Below, in pieces: positions 40,598 to 51,599 of a stretch of 64,000 nucleotides of DNA. The DNA comes from Phascolarctos cinereus (taxonomy: Eukaryota; Chordata; Mammalia; Diprotodontia; Phascolarctidae), in contig NW_018344254.1 in assembly GCF_002099425.1 (NCBI RefSeq), forward strand, positions 2,097,501-2,161,500, written 5' to 3'. The position numbers and the translations under genes were made by a program. Each line of letters begins with the position of its first letter. The stretch's first letter is position 1. The notes beneath the pieces were generated by a model. It searched no databases. It saw nothing but the letters and a program-made list of their open reading frames with translations, and was not told the origin of the DNA.

Positions 40598-42400
40598 ATC
40601 AATCAATCAGTCAACATTTTTAAGCACCTACTATGTGCCAGGCACTGTGCTAAGCTCCGGGGGTACAAAAAGAAGCAAAAGACAGGTCCTGCCCTCTGGA
40701 GTTTGCAATATAATGAGAGAGACAACATTCTAACGAATATATACAATCAAGCTCTATGCAGGATAAATAGGAAATAATTTGACAAAGGGAAGGCACTGGA
40801 ATTAAGAGGGATTGGGGAAGGCTTCCTGTAAGAGCTGGGATTTACAGGAAGCCAGGGAGTTCAGTAGTTGGAGGAGAGGAGAGAGAGCATGCCAGACATG
40901 GGGAGCATCCAGAGAAAATGCCCAGAGTCTAGAGATGGAGGGTCTTGTTCATGGAACAGCCAGGAGGTCAGTGTCCCAGGATTGAAGAGAACTTCTTGGG
41001 GAGTAAGGGGTAAGAAGACTGGAAAGGTAGGAGGGGGCTTTGAAAGACCAAAGATTTTGTATTTGATCCTAGAGGTGATAGGGAACCACTCGAGTTTATT
41101 GAGTGGGGCAGGGGGAGGGGGGATTTACACGATCAGACCTGTGCTTTAGGAAAATCACTTTGGTGGTTAAATGGAGGATGGACTGGAGGGGAGAGCCTTG
41201 AGACAGGAAGATCACCACTCCTATTCCCAAAAGCTATTGCAGTAATCCAGCTGTGAGGTGACAAAGGTCTGCACCCAGGTAGAGGCAGTGTCCAAAGAGA
41301 GAAGGGGACATACTGGGGGATGTTGCACCGGTGAAATCACCAGACCCTACCATATGGTAGGGAGGGTCAGAGAGAGGGAGGAGTCAAGGGTGACTCTTAG
41401 CTTGGGACCCCGAGGAACTGGGAAGATGGCATTGCTCTCTGCAGTAACAGAGAAGGTAGGAGGTGAGAAGAGTCCTGGGGAAAGAAGTTGAGTTCAGTTT
41501 TGAACATATTGAGTTTATGATGTCTACTGGACATCCAGTTTGAGATTTGTGAAAGAAGGCTGGAGATGCAAGATTGGAGGTCAGCAGAGAGAGTGGGCAG
41601 GAATCATCAGCACAGAGATGGTAATTAAATCCGTGAGAGCTGATGAGATCACCCAGTGAAATAGTAGAAAGCGCCTCAATTTTATCTGTAAAATATAAGA
41701 CAAGGTTCTCAGCTGAGAATGTGGAGGAAGGAGAATCCATAGGATGTTTGAAAAGGGAAGCAAAATTTTGGAGGAGCAGATTTGGAGGAGTGGGATAAGG
41801 AAAATGTGGCAGGATTGCCAAGCAGTGGGGGAGGGCCCAGCTGAGGTTGTTTAACACAGATTTGTAGTGGACCCAGTCAGAACAGGTGTGTGATTTTCTC
41901 CATCTTCATTCAACAGCATTTGTGTAAGAGTGAAGGCAATGAATGGTGGGTGATGCGGGGCTGAGGCTTGGCTGGGCATAATCAGAGGCTGGGAATTCAA
42001 GAGAGGAGGACAGTGTAGAGTTGAATTGGTTTACCAAGGTACCAAGATGGAGAAAAGAAGAGAAAGTGGCCAGTGCATGGGGAGATGGCCTGGGAGAGAA
42101 TTGAGAGGTCAAGGGGACTGGAGAGGAATCTATGGTGCAGAGGAAGAATACGGCTTTGCAAGGGGAGAGAAAAGCCGAGTGGTTATGATTGGATAAGCAG
42201 TTCCAGAATTCTTGAATATGGTGGTGGTTCATTTGGGGGTGATGGCAAGACTGAGGGTGTGACCATCTTTGTGTGTGGCTGATGTGGGGGGGAGGAGCAG
42301 GTCATGGAAAATGAGTAGTATGAGGAACTTGGTGGTTAGGGTTTGAGGGAGAATCAATATGTATGCTGAGAGGAGTTGAGAATCTCTAGGCATCATTTCC
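40598..42400 (-). mobile_element. L2 LINE, antisense (about 1.8 kb)
   Basis: The longest L2 in the window. The element 3' end lies at 40617 (AGCACCTACTATGTGCCAGG). The reverse-transcriptase remnant reads LGDLISSHGFNYHLCADDS on the minus strand (about 41660-41600; usual box YADD, here CADD). Further upstream lies the ENLVLYFTDKIEA region. Many frame breaks; not coding. Confidence 0.88.
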
Positions 42401-42694
42401 TTTTCTGTAAAATGAAGGACTGCTCTTGCTGCCTTGCAGAGCCCCTCCAGCCCTAGAGCTATAATCCTATAATCTTTCCCAAATCTAACTATGTCATGGA
42501 CTGGCGAAGTATCTCTATTCTGTGAAGTCTATATTTGAGGGAGAAGGAGTAGCTGGGAGTGAGATAAGTAAAATGCAGGGAAGCAGGAGTCAGTGGGGTT
42601 TTTTTTAAGTTAAGTCTTTAGGTGTAAAGGCCTAGGATAGCCAAAATGCTGTGGATTCTCTCTGGGTTCACAGTTAGAAAACAATAAACTTGAG

Positions 42695-42960
42695 AGGGGA
42701 AGCAGCATGGTATGGTAGATAGTGTTGGACTCCCAGTCAGGAAGACCTGAGTTTGAATCTGGCCTCAGACACTTACTAGAGTGACCCTGGGCAAGTCACT
42801 TAGTTTCTTCCACTGTAAAAAGGAGATAACAGCACCAGCCTTGCAGGGTTTTTTGTGAGGGTCAAATAAAAGATTATTTGTAAAAGCTCTTAGCACAAGA
42901 CTGGGGGCATAGTAGGTGCTATAGAAATACTCGCTTTCCCCTATCTCCCAAGGTTGTTTT
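42695..42960 (+). mobile_element. THER/MAR1-like SINE
   Basis: AGTTTGAATCTGGCCTCAGA, GTGACCCTGGGCAAGTCACT, a degenerate CORE, then GGGCATAGTAGGTGCTATAG. Confidence 0.8.
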
Positions 42961-43014
42961 GAAGATAAATGAGATAAGAAGTCCTTAAAAATGTTAGCTA
43001 ATGCCATAAAACAG

Positions 43015-43095
43015 AGGATTTCTGAGTCTCTTTTCAGCTCAGACATTCTAGGCTCTGAAGTCCCTCCCAGCTTGGATGTCGCCTGCTCTAGGACT
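43015..43095 (+). repeat. 33-bp tail-type units (2 copies)
   Basis: CAGACATTCTAGGCTCTGAA and GGATGTCGCCTGCTCTAGG are spaced about 33 bp, after a remnant of a SINE CORE (ATAAAACAGAGGATTTC). Confidence 0.6.
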
Positions 43096-43479
43096 TCCCA
43101 AGTAATCTGGAATTCTCGGCCAAACGTGGGCTCCATAGGCCATCCTGATTGATGCGTGTCTGACAGCTACAGGATGTATGAGGCTGAATTACCCAATTAC
43201 TCAGAACAACTGGGAGAATAGTTATCAGAACAGCTCGCCAGGCAAGCAGGGAAAATCTTGGCCTGCTGACAGTAACCAACTTTTTTTAAGTTTGGGAAGT
43301 GGGTTGTTTTTCCAGTTCATCCAAATGGCTACAAAGGACTGGTGGAGAAATCAGCCAGCTCTTAGAGGAGGGAGGACTTGGGAATTCCCAGGTGCTCCCA
43401 CAGAGCTCTCATTCCGCCTGGGTATCCAAGGTGGCATTGGGAACTCTACCAGACTAGAGATGTGATTCTAGACCCAGAG

Positions 43480-43725
43480 CCGAGGACCTCAGAGGCATCT
43501 AGCCTCACTCCCTTTTTACAGAGAAGAAAACTGAGGCCGGCTCAGGGAGGAGAGATAATTTGCCCAAGGTCACAAGGTAGTCAATGGAAACACCAGGATG
43601 TGAACCCAAGTCTTCTGACTCCAAACACAATGCTCTTTCTCATTTTACAGAGGAGGAAACTGAGTGCGCATGACCTTAAGTGACCTACTAAGGGCACATA
43701 GGTGGTAAAGGACAGAGCTGGGATC
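43480..43725 (-). mobile_element. Two adjacent MIR-like SINEs
   Basis: CTTTTTACAGAGAAGAAAAC with GTGAACCCAAGTCTTCTGAC, then a second CATTTTACAGAGGAGGAAAC. Confidence 0.72.
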
Positions 43726-43739
43726 TGTCACAGTGCTGT

Positions 43740-43955
43740 ACCAGAGGCTGGTACTTGGCATCAGGAGACCTTGGATCACATCCCTGCCTCCAATTACTAC
43801 CTGTGTGACCTTGAAAAAGTCCTTCAAAGACTTGGGGAGCCTCAGTTTCTTCATCTGTAAAATAGAGGAAATCATACTTTCACCACCTCCCTAACGGGGC
43901 TGTTTGAGGAAAATGATTGTAAACATTAAAGCCCTGTGAGTAGATGTGAGCAGTT
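43740..43955 (+). mobile_element. THER/MAR1-like SINE
   Basis: TGTGTGACCTTGAAAAAGTC, CAGTTTCTTCATCTGTAAAA and a downstream GTAAACATTAAAGCCCTGTG. Confidence 0.72.
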
Positions 43956-44079
43956 GTTACTAGAATAGAGCTCCATGAGACTAAAGCCTGGGGGACTCAT
44001 GCTCACTAGTTACCTTACTTTTGAAAGAATTCTATTGTTTTTTTAACAAGTCATATAAAAATTTTATCTTTAATGTTTT

Positions 44080-44940
44080 ACTGGTGCCTTTTGTTTTTGC
44101 ATTCAATTCAGTCTAATCCAACAAGCAATTATTAAACACTTTTCATGTGCCCAGTATTGTCCTATATAGAGAAGAGACCAAAATAGCAAAGAAATAATCC
44201 TTGACCTCCTGGAATTTTCTTTCTATTGAAAAAGCGACATGCATAAGGCTAGGAAGGCAGAACCATTTTTCTGCCTCGCTTAAAGAATGTGCTAAGATAT
44301 GGTGCCCTGATACCTTAACTGAGTGAAACCACAAGTCAGTCAGTCAAAGATGCCCTAAAAGCATTGGATGAACGGGATTGGGGTGGGGGGCAGCTCAGGA
44401 GCTGATTAAGGACACCTGGTTGTACTCTGGGGATCTTCTAAACACTGAACTGGTTTCTGAACCAAGAGATTAGAGTGAGTGGCGTGCCAGGAGAGAGCAG
44501 TGCTAGCCAAGCCACAGAGGAGTCACCTTGGGGTGGGGGTGGGGGCGGAGTGTCTCAGGCTCTGCCTGGGTCTCCTCCTCCAGACCCTGGGACAGAGGAG
44601 GAGGGGTCAGGAGGATTTTACATTTCCCATTTTCTCTTCCCTAGCATTGTTCCTGGGATAAGCAATGGCTGGCAGCAGTATAAGAACAGGTGGGGCATGG
44701 TGAGGAAAGGAAGACTCAGAACTCCAGCAGAAAAAGCTATGCTATGTCTAAGGGGGATAGTTTGAGAGGACTCTAGCAAAAGGGCCCTTATCCTGTGAGG
44801 TTCTTGTCAATGTCTTTCCTCCATGGAGGGTGCAGTATGATGGTGGCCTTCCTCTGGGTCTTTTGCTATTTAGTATAGGACATGCTCTGGGCTATCCCTT
44901 CCCCCACTTGTATTTGAAGGTTGGGTCCCCTGGGTGACAT
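44080..44940. other. Intergenic, few recognised elements
   Basis: An L2 antisense trace lies near 44130 (ATTATTAAACACTTTTCATG) and a G4-capable run at 44530-44550. No exon was recognised. Confidence 0.4.
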
Positions 44941-44949
44941 CTGCTCCAT

Positions 44950-45460
44950 GTGTAATGTACCCTACAGGTTGGAATTCCTAAAGCCATAGCTCATTAGCCC
45001 CGACCGGTGTACTGCCTTTAATAATCAGCCAGCTGACAAACTTAGCTCAAAGTAAAAGTGTTTTATTGAAATGATGTAGAACAAAGCAGAATAGTATAGT
45101 GGGTGTGATGGGGTGCTTGGGTGCTTGTGTTTGGGTGCTTATACTTGGACCCCAGTTTCTCCCTAGCCTCAGAAACACTGTCCCTTTCAGTTTCTCCCCA
45201 GCCCAAGGACACTGTGCTTAGCTATTACTCATGAGTGGGCCCCAGCAAGCCCCCTATCTCTTTCCCTGGTGCAGTTCCAAACAACACCTGAAGGAATTAT
45301 TAGTTTGAACGGCTTTGCACTGGGTCATAAAGACATTCTTAGCCACTGGACTATCTACACTACCGCCCTACCTCATTATCTACATCCTGAACTCCTCATT
45401 ATCTGTATTCTAGACTTAAGACATATGTATACTCCCTACATCTCTTGTCAAACAAGACAC
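44950..45460 (-). mobile_element. Possible LTR fossil, antisense
   Basis: On the minus strand an AATAAA (near 45065) follows a pyrimidine-rich stretch. A short GGGTGCTT repeat (45109-45146) is embedded. The family is unknown and the edges are rough. It is broken. Confidence 0.25.
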
Positions 45461-45461
45461 T

Positions 45462-45880
45462 GACTGGTGGCAGACTGGCCAACTCTTAGTTACCCCTGAA
45501 CTCTAGTTAACTTAGTGACGTAGCAGGCCTAAAACCACACCTCCATGTGGCCCCCCTTGTGGGCTTTTCCTGGTGAACTCTGGGTAAAATGCCTGCACAG
45601 TAGGTACAAGAAGTGCATGTTCTTTTAAGAACTGACCACTCCTTAACCACTCCTTAATCCCACCCTGAATCACCTAGTTAGCATATTTGGCACATGTTTT
45701 ATTGCATTTTATCCTATATAAGCTTTAACTGTACCACTCTAAGGTTGCAGGATCCTTAAGAATCCTTGCCCACTGAAAAGCGTAACAATAAACTTTTTGC
45801 CAACTTGGCTTGAAGAATGCTTGAGTCTGTGAATTCGTTCCAGATGACCCAGTTGTGTACTCTAGTCTTCCAGGGGTCAC
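45462..45880 (+). mobile_element. Probable solo LTR fossil
   Basis: LTR-like order: a possible TG start, TATATAAG at 45715-45722, AATAAA at 45787-45792, then about 85 bp to a possible CA end near 45877. The length (about 420 bp) fits a retroviral LTR. No internal region was recognised beside it. Family and age unknown. Confidence 0.45.
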
Positions 45881-45892
45881 AACCTCTCAGAC

Positions 45893-45990
45893 CGAACATA
45901 CCGGATTTGGAGTCAGGAATGCCTGAGTTCAAATCCTTCCTTGGGTGTTTACTAGCAGTGTGATTTTGGGTCTGAACTCTCTGAGGAAGG
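45893..45990 (+). mobile_element. MIR-like SINE fragment
   Basis: TGAGTTCAAATCCTTCCTTG and TTTACTAGCAGTGTGATTTT form the head only. Confidence 0.6.
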
Positions 45991-46064
45991 AGGAAGAAAG
46001 GCCTGGAGGCTGACATCTGACTCAAAGGAAGACCTGAAAGGCAGAGAATAAATATAATAAATAG

Positions 46065-46126
46065 CTAGCATACATACATACACATATATATGTATATGTA
46101 TACACACATATATGTGTATATATAGT
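46065..46126. repeat. (CATA)n/(TA)n microsatellite
   Basis: Mixed ACAT/ATAT/GTAT repeat, AT-rich and partly palindromic. Confidence 0.9.
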
Positions 46127-46239
46127 GAACCCAGAACCCCATGAACCCCACGAACCCCAATTTGAAACAGTCTGCTCTAAGAAAGAGACAAATAAAATTG
46201 GGGTACATACGTCCACAGTTTAATTTCTCAAAGTGGCTT

Positions 46240-46985
46240 GATGTGCATTGCATGGGAGGTCAGTCCAAAACTAAGCCCCTAAGAGGGCCAGTTTAGAACT
46301 GCCTCAGTTTAGGATTTTGGGGTACAACCTTATATGCCCCTTATATGTTCCCAAGGGGTGCCAATCAACCGTGATTGGTTGACTTATTAGGAGGTAGGCC
46401 TCCATTTGGAGCTGGCACAAATGTTCTGCGACTGGTTCCAGTCTGCTGACTAAAGATTAATGGAAGAGGTGGGCCATTGATTGGCCGCTGGCCGGAACTG
46501 AGCTGAGGTGCATTCTCAAGGTGCCAGTTGACTGAAGCCGGCCATCAGGCTTCCTGCCCAGCTGCTTTTCAGGTAACCTCTGAGTGGATTCCTAGGCTCA
46601 CACCCTCCTGAGGCCGACCAGAGGCCTGTCACACACACCTGGGCTTGTTCCTTGCAAGAAGGTGAAAGAGAATTGAAAATGGCCACACCCGTAGGAGCTA
46701 GGAGGGTCAGAAGGGTGAGCCAGCAGAAGTCCAGAAGCCAGCTGTGCCAACCAGTGTGGATCCAGGCCCCGAGTGACTTGCTTGACCAAGAGGGAGCTTT
46801 CATCTATCCCTGTGCCCTAATTCAGAAGTGAACTTGGTGGGGTGAAGGCCAGCTAGAAATGGCTTCAGGGTTGAGCCCACCTTCCCCAGGGACCTCAATG
46901 GTATAAAAGAGAGTGTGCCCCACTGCTAAGAAGAAATGTTAGTGCTTCTGTTCTTGCTTTTTCTTCTCAGTAAATATCCTTTATG
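46240..46985 (+). mobile_element. Possible LTR fossil
   Basis: A TATA box (GGTATAAAAGAG, about 46900) is preceded by about 650 bp of sequence with no other repeat and followed by a pyrimidine-rich stretch. The order resembles an LTR. The boundaries and family are uncertain and it is an old copy. Confidence 0.35.
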
Positions 46986-46994
46986 AAGCCAACC

Positions 46995-47080
46995 AATGTT
47001 AACCAGTTAAAACCAAAAAGCTGCACTTAAGGACCTAGAAGTCCACATGGGGCCTTACAGCCACAGGTTCCCCATCCCTG
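46995..47080 (-). mobile_element. hAT DNA transposon terminal fragment
   Basis: The minus strand starts CAGGGATGGGGAACCTGTGG, the typical end of a mammalian hAT element, and continues TGTGGACTTCTAGGTCC. The other end was not found. Confidence 0.7.
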
Positions 47081-47210
47081 GTTAAGACGAACAAGCAAAC
47101 AAAAACCTGGCGTACTAATACTGATTGATGTTGGAGAGAACACATTGGAATGGGACTTGAACATTAGAGAAAATCACCCCCTAACCTCTCATTGAAACCC
47201 TAGAACCCTG

Positions 47211-47374
47211 GGGGCAGCTAGGTGGCACGATAGATAGAGCTCTGGCCTTGGAATCAGGAGGACCTGAGTTCAAATCTGACCTCAGACACTTGATACTTGA
47301 CACTTACTAGCTGGGTGATCTTGGGCATGTCACTTAACCCTGATAGCCTCACCAAAAAGCAGAGGAAAAAAAAA
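47211..47374 (+). mobile_element. Marsupial tRNA-derived SINE with 17-bp target duplication
   Basis: Full-length: head GGGGCAGCTAGGTGGCACGA, middle GAGTTCAAATCTGACCTCAG, end AGCCTCACCAAAAAG and an A tail. GAAACCCTAGAACCCTG is repeated exactly at 47194-47210 and 47375-47391. This is a young insertion. Confidence 0.95.
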
Positions 47375-47684
47375 GAAACCCTAGAACCCTGAAGGGGAGA
47401 TGTTTGCTAGGTAGTTCTGGGAACTCAACCTACTAGAATTGGGGGAGGGGGGGGGCAGGGTTGGGAGAGGAAGTCCAAAGTAAAGGCTCCAATACTATAA
47501 CTAGGGTTACCCTCAAGTGCCCCCTCCCCAGATGGTAAGGGCAGCAATACCTGTGAGGGCCTTGGGCTAGGGCAGAGGTAGAGCCAGGGGTAGCAATGGC
47601 CACAAAAGAGACAGGAATGGTCCTCACTCACCCTCCTGCGCATGTGTATGCAGCCCCAAGTCTGCCATCCTTTAACTCCCAGCA

Positions 47685-48105
47685 AGCATTGCTTCTAGTT
47701 CTATTCTGCTCTCTAAGGCCAGGCTGACCAAGTCCAATTCCTTGTCCACATGACAAATACTCAAATACTTGAAGACCATTTTGCCCCTAACTTCTCTTCT
47801 CCCCTTTGCCAAACATCCCCATTTCCTTTAACAGATCCTTGGATGAAATGGTTTCAAGGCCCTTCACCATCTTGGTTAGTTTCCATGGCCAGCCCCCAGC
47901 TTTGTCCAAATATATGGTGAAACCCAGATTCCAGATGTCCTCTGACTAGGGCAGAGGTACTGAGTCTTCTAAAGCAGTCACACTGAACTGTTAGCACTTA
48001 GCAAGCTTGCAATCCCCTGAAACCCCCAGATTTTTCTCATACAAATTGCTGTCTAACCACATACTCATCCTATATTTCTATACTTGTTACTTTGAAATTT
48101 TGAGG
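47685..48105 (-). mobile_element. CR1/L3 LINE, antisense
   Basis: CCACATGACAAATACTCAAA, TCAAGGCCCTTCACCATCTT, CCAGATGTCCTCTGACTAGG and ACCCCCAGATTTTTCTCATA, in order. Confidence 0.82.
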
Positions 48106-48440
48106 GCAGCTAGGTGACCCAGTGAATAAACAGAGCATTGGACCTGGAGTTGGGAAGACCTGAGTTCACATGTGGTCTCAGATTCTCACTAGATGTGTGA
48201 CCCTGGGCACACATTAATTATGGTTTAATTCCACAACAGTAAAATAATAACAATAACAATGATATAATTAGCATTTATAAAGCACCTACTATGTGCCAGG
48301 CACTGTATTAGGTGCTATAAATATTATCGAATGTAAGATAATAATAGTACCTACTTCCCATTGCCATCTGAGGATAAAACAAAATGAGATATTTTGTAAA
48401 GTGTTATGCAAACCATAACGTTCTATATAAATGCTAGCAA
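48106..48440 (+). mobile_element. Marsupial SINE followed by SINE/L2 remnants
   Basis: GGGCAGCTAGGTGACCCAGT and TGTGTGACCCTGGGCACACA form the SINE (to about 48250). It is followed by AAAGCACCTACTATGTGCCA and a THER-like piece with TTCTATATAAATGCTAGCAA. Confidence 0.75.
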
Positions 48441-48839
48441 TTTTTTTTAGACTCAATCCTACATCCATGATCTTTAAGGTCCCTTTCAATCTAAAAGGCT
48501 ATATATAAATCATGGTTTTGTTTTCATCCTGGGGCACAGGCCAGAGATCCTACTCTAAATCCTGTGCTTGCCTAAGGCAGTTCTCAGGATAGGATACTAC
48601 TTCACTGGCCACATTGTGACCAAATATCCTCCAGGCAGGGGAAGAGGGATCTTCACCCAAGGTCCTTCATTTGGAGAGTCCTACCTTGTTTCTCACAGTT
48701 AATAATCTCCTGGACCATTCAGACCAGCTCATTCCTGTCTAGGCTCAAGCTGCCCACGCCTCCTGAAATACACAGAAATTTAAAAAATCTCTGGGGAAGA
48801 GAAAAGAATAGAAAGGGCAGTACTCAAAATCATTACATT

Positions 48840-49440
48840 TTAATTCAATTAAGTTCAATAGATATTTATTACTGTACCTGCTGTGAGTCTCTAAGCTAGG
48901 TACAGGGGATACAAAAGAAAAAAAAAAAGAAGAAAGCATCTTTACCTTCTAATGCTTACCTGTTAACCGGGGAGTTGAAGGAGAAATACATAGACATAGA
49001 TAAATAAATATAAATACAAAGTTATTTCAAGAAGCAAAAGTCACTGTCTCTTGTGGGATTCAGGGAAGACCTGCTTAGGAGGTAAGGCCTTAGATGCATT
49101 GGAGAAAGTTAAGGATTCTAGAGAGGGAAGGAAAGGGGAGTGGAGTGGAGGAGGAATTATATTTCGGTTGTGAAAGAGAATCTGTTGCCAAGCCACTGGG
49201 GTAGGACAAGAAACAGCAGGCTGGTCTGACTGTGATGGAGCATGTATGAAGAAACAACAAGAAATGAGTCAGAGACATAGTTGGGAACCACATGACGTGA
49301 GGTTTTAAATGTCAGAATGGGAAATTTTCATTTGATCTTAGGGGAAATAGGGAACCACTGAAGATTTTTGAGGAGGAATGTGATATTCGTGAAGGAGTTC
49401 AAGACTCATATGATATAAGGAGGCAGTGTATATAAGGAGT
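48840..49440 (-). mobile_element. L2-like LINE, antisense, diverged
   Basis: GATATTTATTACTGTACCTG, CTAAGCTAGGTACAGGGGAT and GGGGAAATAGGGAACCACTG resemble the L2 antisense order. The copy is poorly preserved. Confidence 0.55.
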
Positions 49441-49449
49441 ACAGTAGCC

Positions 49450-49604
49450 CAGTATGCTGGGCTGGAAGTCAGGAGCCCTAGATTCTAGAACTGGTCCTGC
49501 TAGTGACTTAGTTGCATGACGTTGGGCAAATCATTTATGTTATAAAATGAGGAGGTTCAATCAACTAATCTCTGAGGTCCCTCCCAGCTCTCCTGTGATT
49601 CCAT
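49450..49604 (+). mobile_element. MIR-like SINE with tail
   Basis: AGTTGCATGACGTTGGGCAA, an AAAATGAGGAGGTTCAATCA tail start, and TCCCTCCCAGCTCTCCTGTG. Confidence 0.68.
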
Positions 49605-49930
49605 GATTGTAAGATGAGGATGTTGAGGAGACTGAACACTAGACCAGATGAGGATCCCCAGAAGGGAATGGAGATGGATGGTCTGTCGAAAAGAAGGCTT
49701 AGGGAGATTGGGACTGTCTTCAGTTATTTGAAGAGCTCGGTGAGCAAGAGGGATTGGATTTATTCTGCTTGGTCCCAGAAAGCAGAACCAGAATCAGGGG
49801 GTGGCAGTTCCAGTGAGCTAAGGTTTTGGCAAGAGATAAGGAAAAATTTCTTAATCGTCCCAGCTGTCCAAAATGGGATGGGTCACCTCAGGCAATGATG
49901 AGCTCACTAGAGGTCTGCCAGAGTCATCTG
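49605..49930 (+). mobile_element. CR1/L3 LINE fragment
   Basis: CTTCAGTTATTTGAAGAGCT, GGATTGGATTTATTCTGCTT, AAAGCAGAACCAGAATCAGG and AGGAAAAATTTCTTAATCGT. This is the sense orientation. Confidence 0.8.
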
Positions 49931-49999
49931 GGTGACGAATTCTGCTTGAATATGTTGTAGAGGAGATAGATTCCTGTTCTGGTAAGGGTTGGGCTCCAT

Positions 50000-50550
50000 G
50001 GCCAAAATACAGTACAGGGAAAAATCTGGCTTCATTAAGCCCCATGGGATTCAAATGGAGCTGCCTGACCATGCCCTCAACCCAGATCACTCTGGCTCTC
50101 ACTGATTGGCCAATGAGAGGTCTCAGCCCAACCTCCACCTGGTCATTGTTTGGGTTTTTGTGGCTCAGAGTGAGTGTAAATAGCAATGGTTTCAGTTTTA
50201 GCCAGGAACGCTGAGGGTCTTCCCCTCCCAGATTGATTTTTTTAAAGTAGTTAAAAGAGGCCATTTTTTGCCTCATTTCTTACCTAGCCTTAATCGCTGA
50301 TTGGGTGTTGCTTCAGACAAACCGAGACCCAGAAAATACCTTAACTTAAAAAGGTCAAGGCCTCCCACTGCATCTGAGGCTGTCTCCATTCATCCTGATC
50401 TATATCTCCACACTGGACCCAGCTGGCTTGGGAGAAGAGTGAGGCTGGTGACTTTGCAGAGCCCTGCCTCACTTAAATCCAATTCACATGCAAGTCAAGA
50501 TGTCACCCTGCTGGACCAAGAAGATTCAAATAGTAATCATAGATAACATT
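50000..50550 (-). mobile_element. Unclassified marsupial repeat, copy B
   Basis: The part at 50240-50550 is the reverse complement of copy A (37805-38170): TTGCCTCATTTCTTACCTAG, GGCCTCCCACTGCATCTGAG, AGTGAGGCTGGTGACTTTGC. The part at 50000-50240 may be a further section of the same element. Confidence 0.6.
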
Positions 50551-50574
50551 CATGTGGTGAAGCAGGGGAAGGGA

Positions 50575-50803
50575 ATAAGCATTTACATAGTGCCTACTAT
50601 GTATCTAGAGCTGTGCTGAGCACTTTGGACAAATATTATCTCATTTGATCCTCACAATAACCTATTATAATCCCTATTTTACAGATGAGGGAAGTGAGGC
50701 AAACTAAGGTTAAGTGACTGGCCCTGAGTCTGAGGTCAAATTTGAACTCAGGTTTCCGGACTTCAGGCCCAGCACTCTATCTACTGCTCCCTAGCTGCAT
50801 ATC
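50575..50803 (-). mobile_element. THER/MAR1-like SINE, near full length
   Basis: GCATTTACATAGTGCCTACT, TTTTACAGATGAGGGAAGTG, AAATTTGAACTCAGG and the head end TACTGCTCCCTAGCTGC. Confidence 0.85.
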
Positions 50804-50879
50804 CGATGATCCCAAGTTGTCTCCTGAAACAAAAACCATCTATTCATGCCAATATTCCTCTAATGGGAAGATTCATGGT

Positions 50880-51055
50880 GCACTAGTTGGAGAGATGGCT
50901 TCAGAATCACGAAGAGCTATCTTTGTCATATCCTGACTGTGTCACCCTGGGCAAGTCATTTAACCTTTTCAATGCTCTAGGCAACTCTAAGAATTTAACC
51001 GCCAGAGAACATGACGACCTATAAGTAGAGTTTCCTCATCTGGGAATTCCCTATA
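50880..51055 (+). mobile_element. SINE remnant
   Basis: CTGTGTCACCCTGGGCAAGT and GAGTTTCCTCATCTGGGAAT remain of a tRNA-like SINE. Confidence 0.55.
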
Positions 51056-51334
51056 TCAATGGAATCATAGGTTCAACCCAATTCTTCTGGTGATAGTGAG
51101 TGAATCAGATTTGCAAGTGAACCAGGGGGCAGTGGAAACATGTGCGGTGGGTGGATATAGGTTATAATGCATGAACAAAAATGATTTTGACCTCAAGAGG
51201 CGACCTAATTCCAGGCACAGATGAGAGAGCAGAGATGCCCATTCTCCTGACTGTCCCATGACACAAATGGGCAGTCATTTAGGGAACAAAGCATTTTCAA
51301 GGAATATGATCCCTGGAAGGAGAGGATAATAATA

Positions 51335-51590
51335 AAATAACAACAGTAAAAATAATGAATAGCACTTATATAGCTCTCTAAGGATTGCATACATGGCCTC
51401 ATTTGATCCTCACAACCCTGGGAGGTGGGTGCTAGTATTATCCCCATTTTACATGTGAGGAAACTGAGGCAAACAGAGGTTAAGCGACTTGTCTAGGGTC
51501 ACAGAGCTAAGTAAGACTCTGAGGGAAGGTTTGATTTCAAGTCTTCCTGACTTTAAATCTAGCACTCTATCCATCGAGCTACATAGCTAC
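51335..51590 (-). mobile_element. THER/MAR1-like SINE, near full length
   Basis: AGCACTTATATAGCTCTCTA, TTTTACATGTGAGGAAACTG, GGTCACAGAGCTAAGTAAGA and the head end ATCGAGCTACATAGCTAC. Confidence 0.85.
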
Positions 51591-51599
51591 AGAGCAAAA

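Noticed and set aside
41384-41857. 157-residue minus frame resembling a protein
   Set aside because: It is a decayed L2 reverse-transcriptase remnant, not a host gene.
47616-47640. Alternative TMEM61 exon 1 (ATG CGC AGG AGG before GTGAGTGAGG, minus strand)
   Set aside because: Phase and donor would fit, but it lies about 25 kb from exon 2, far more than the 2 kb of the nearer candidate. Kept only as a fallback.
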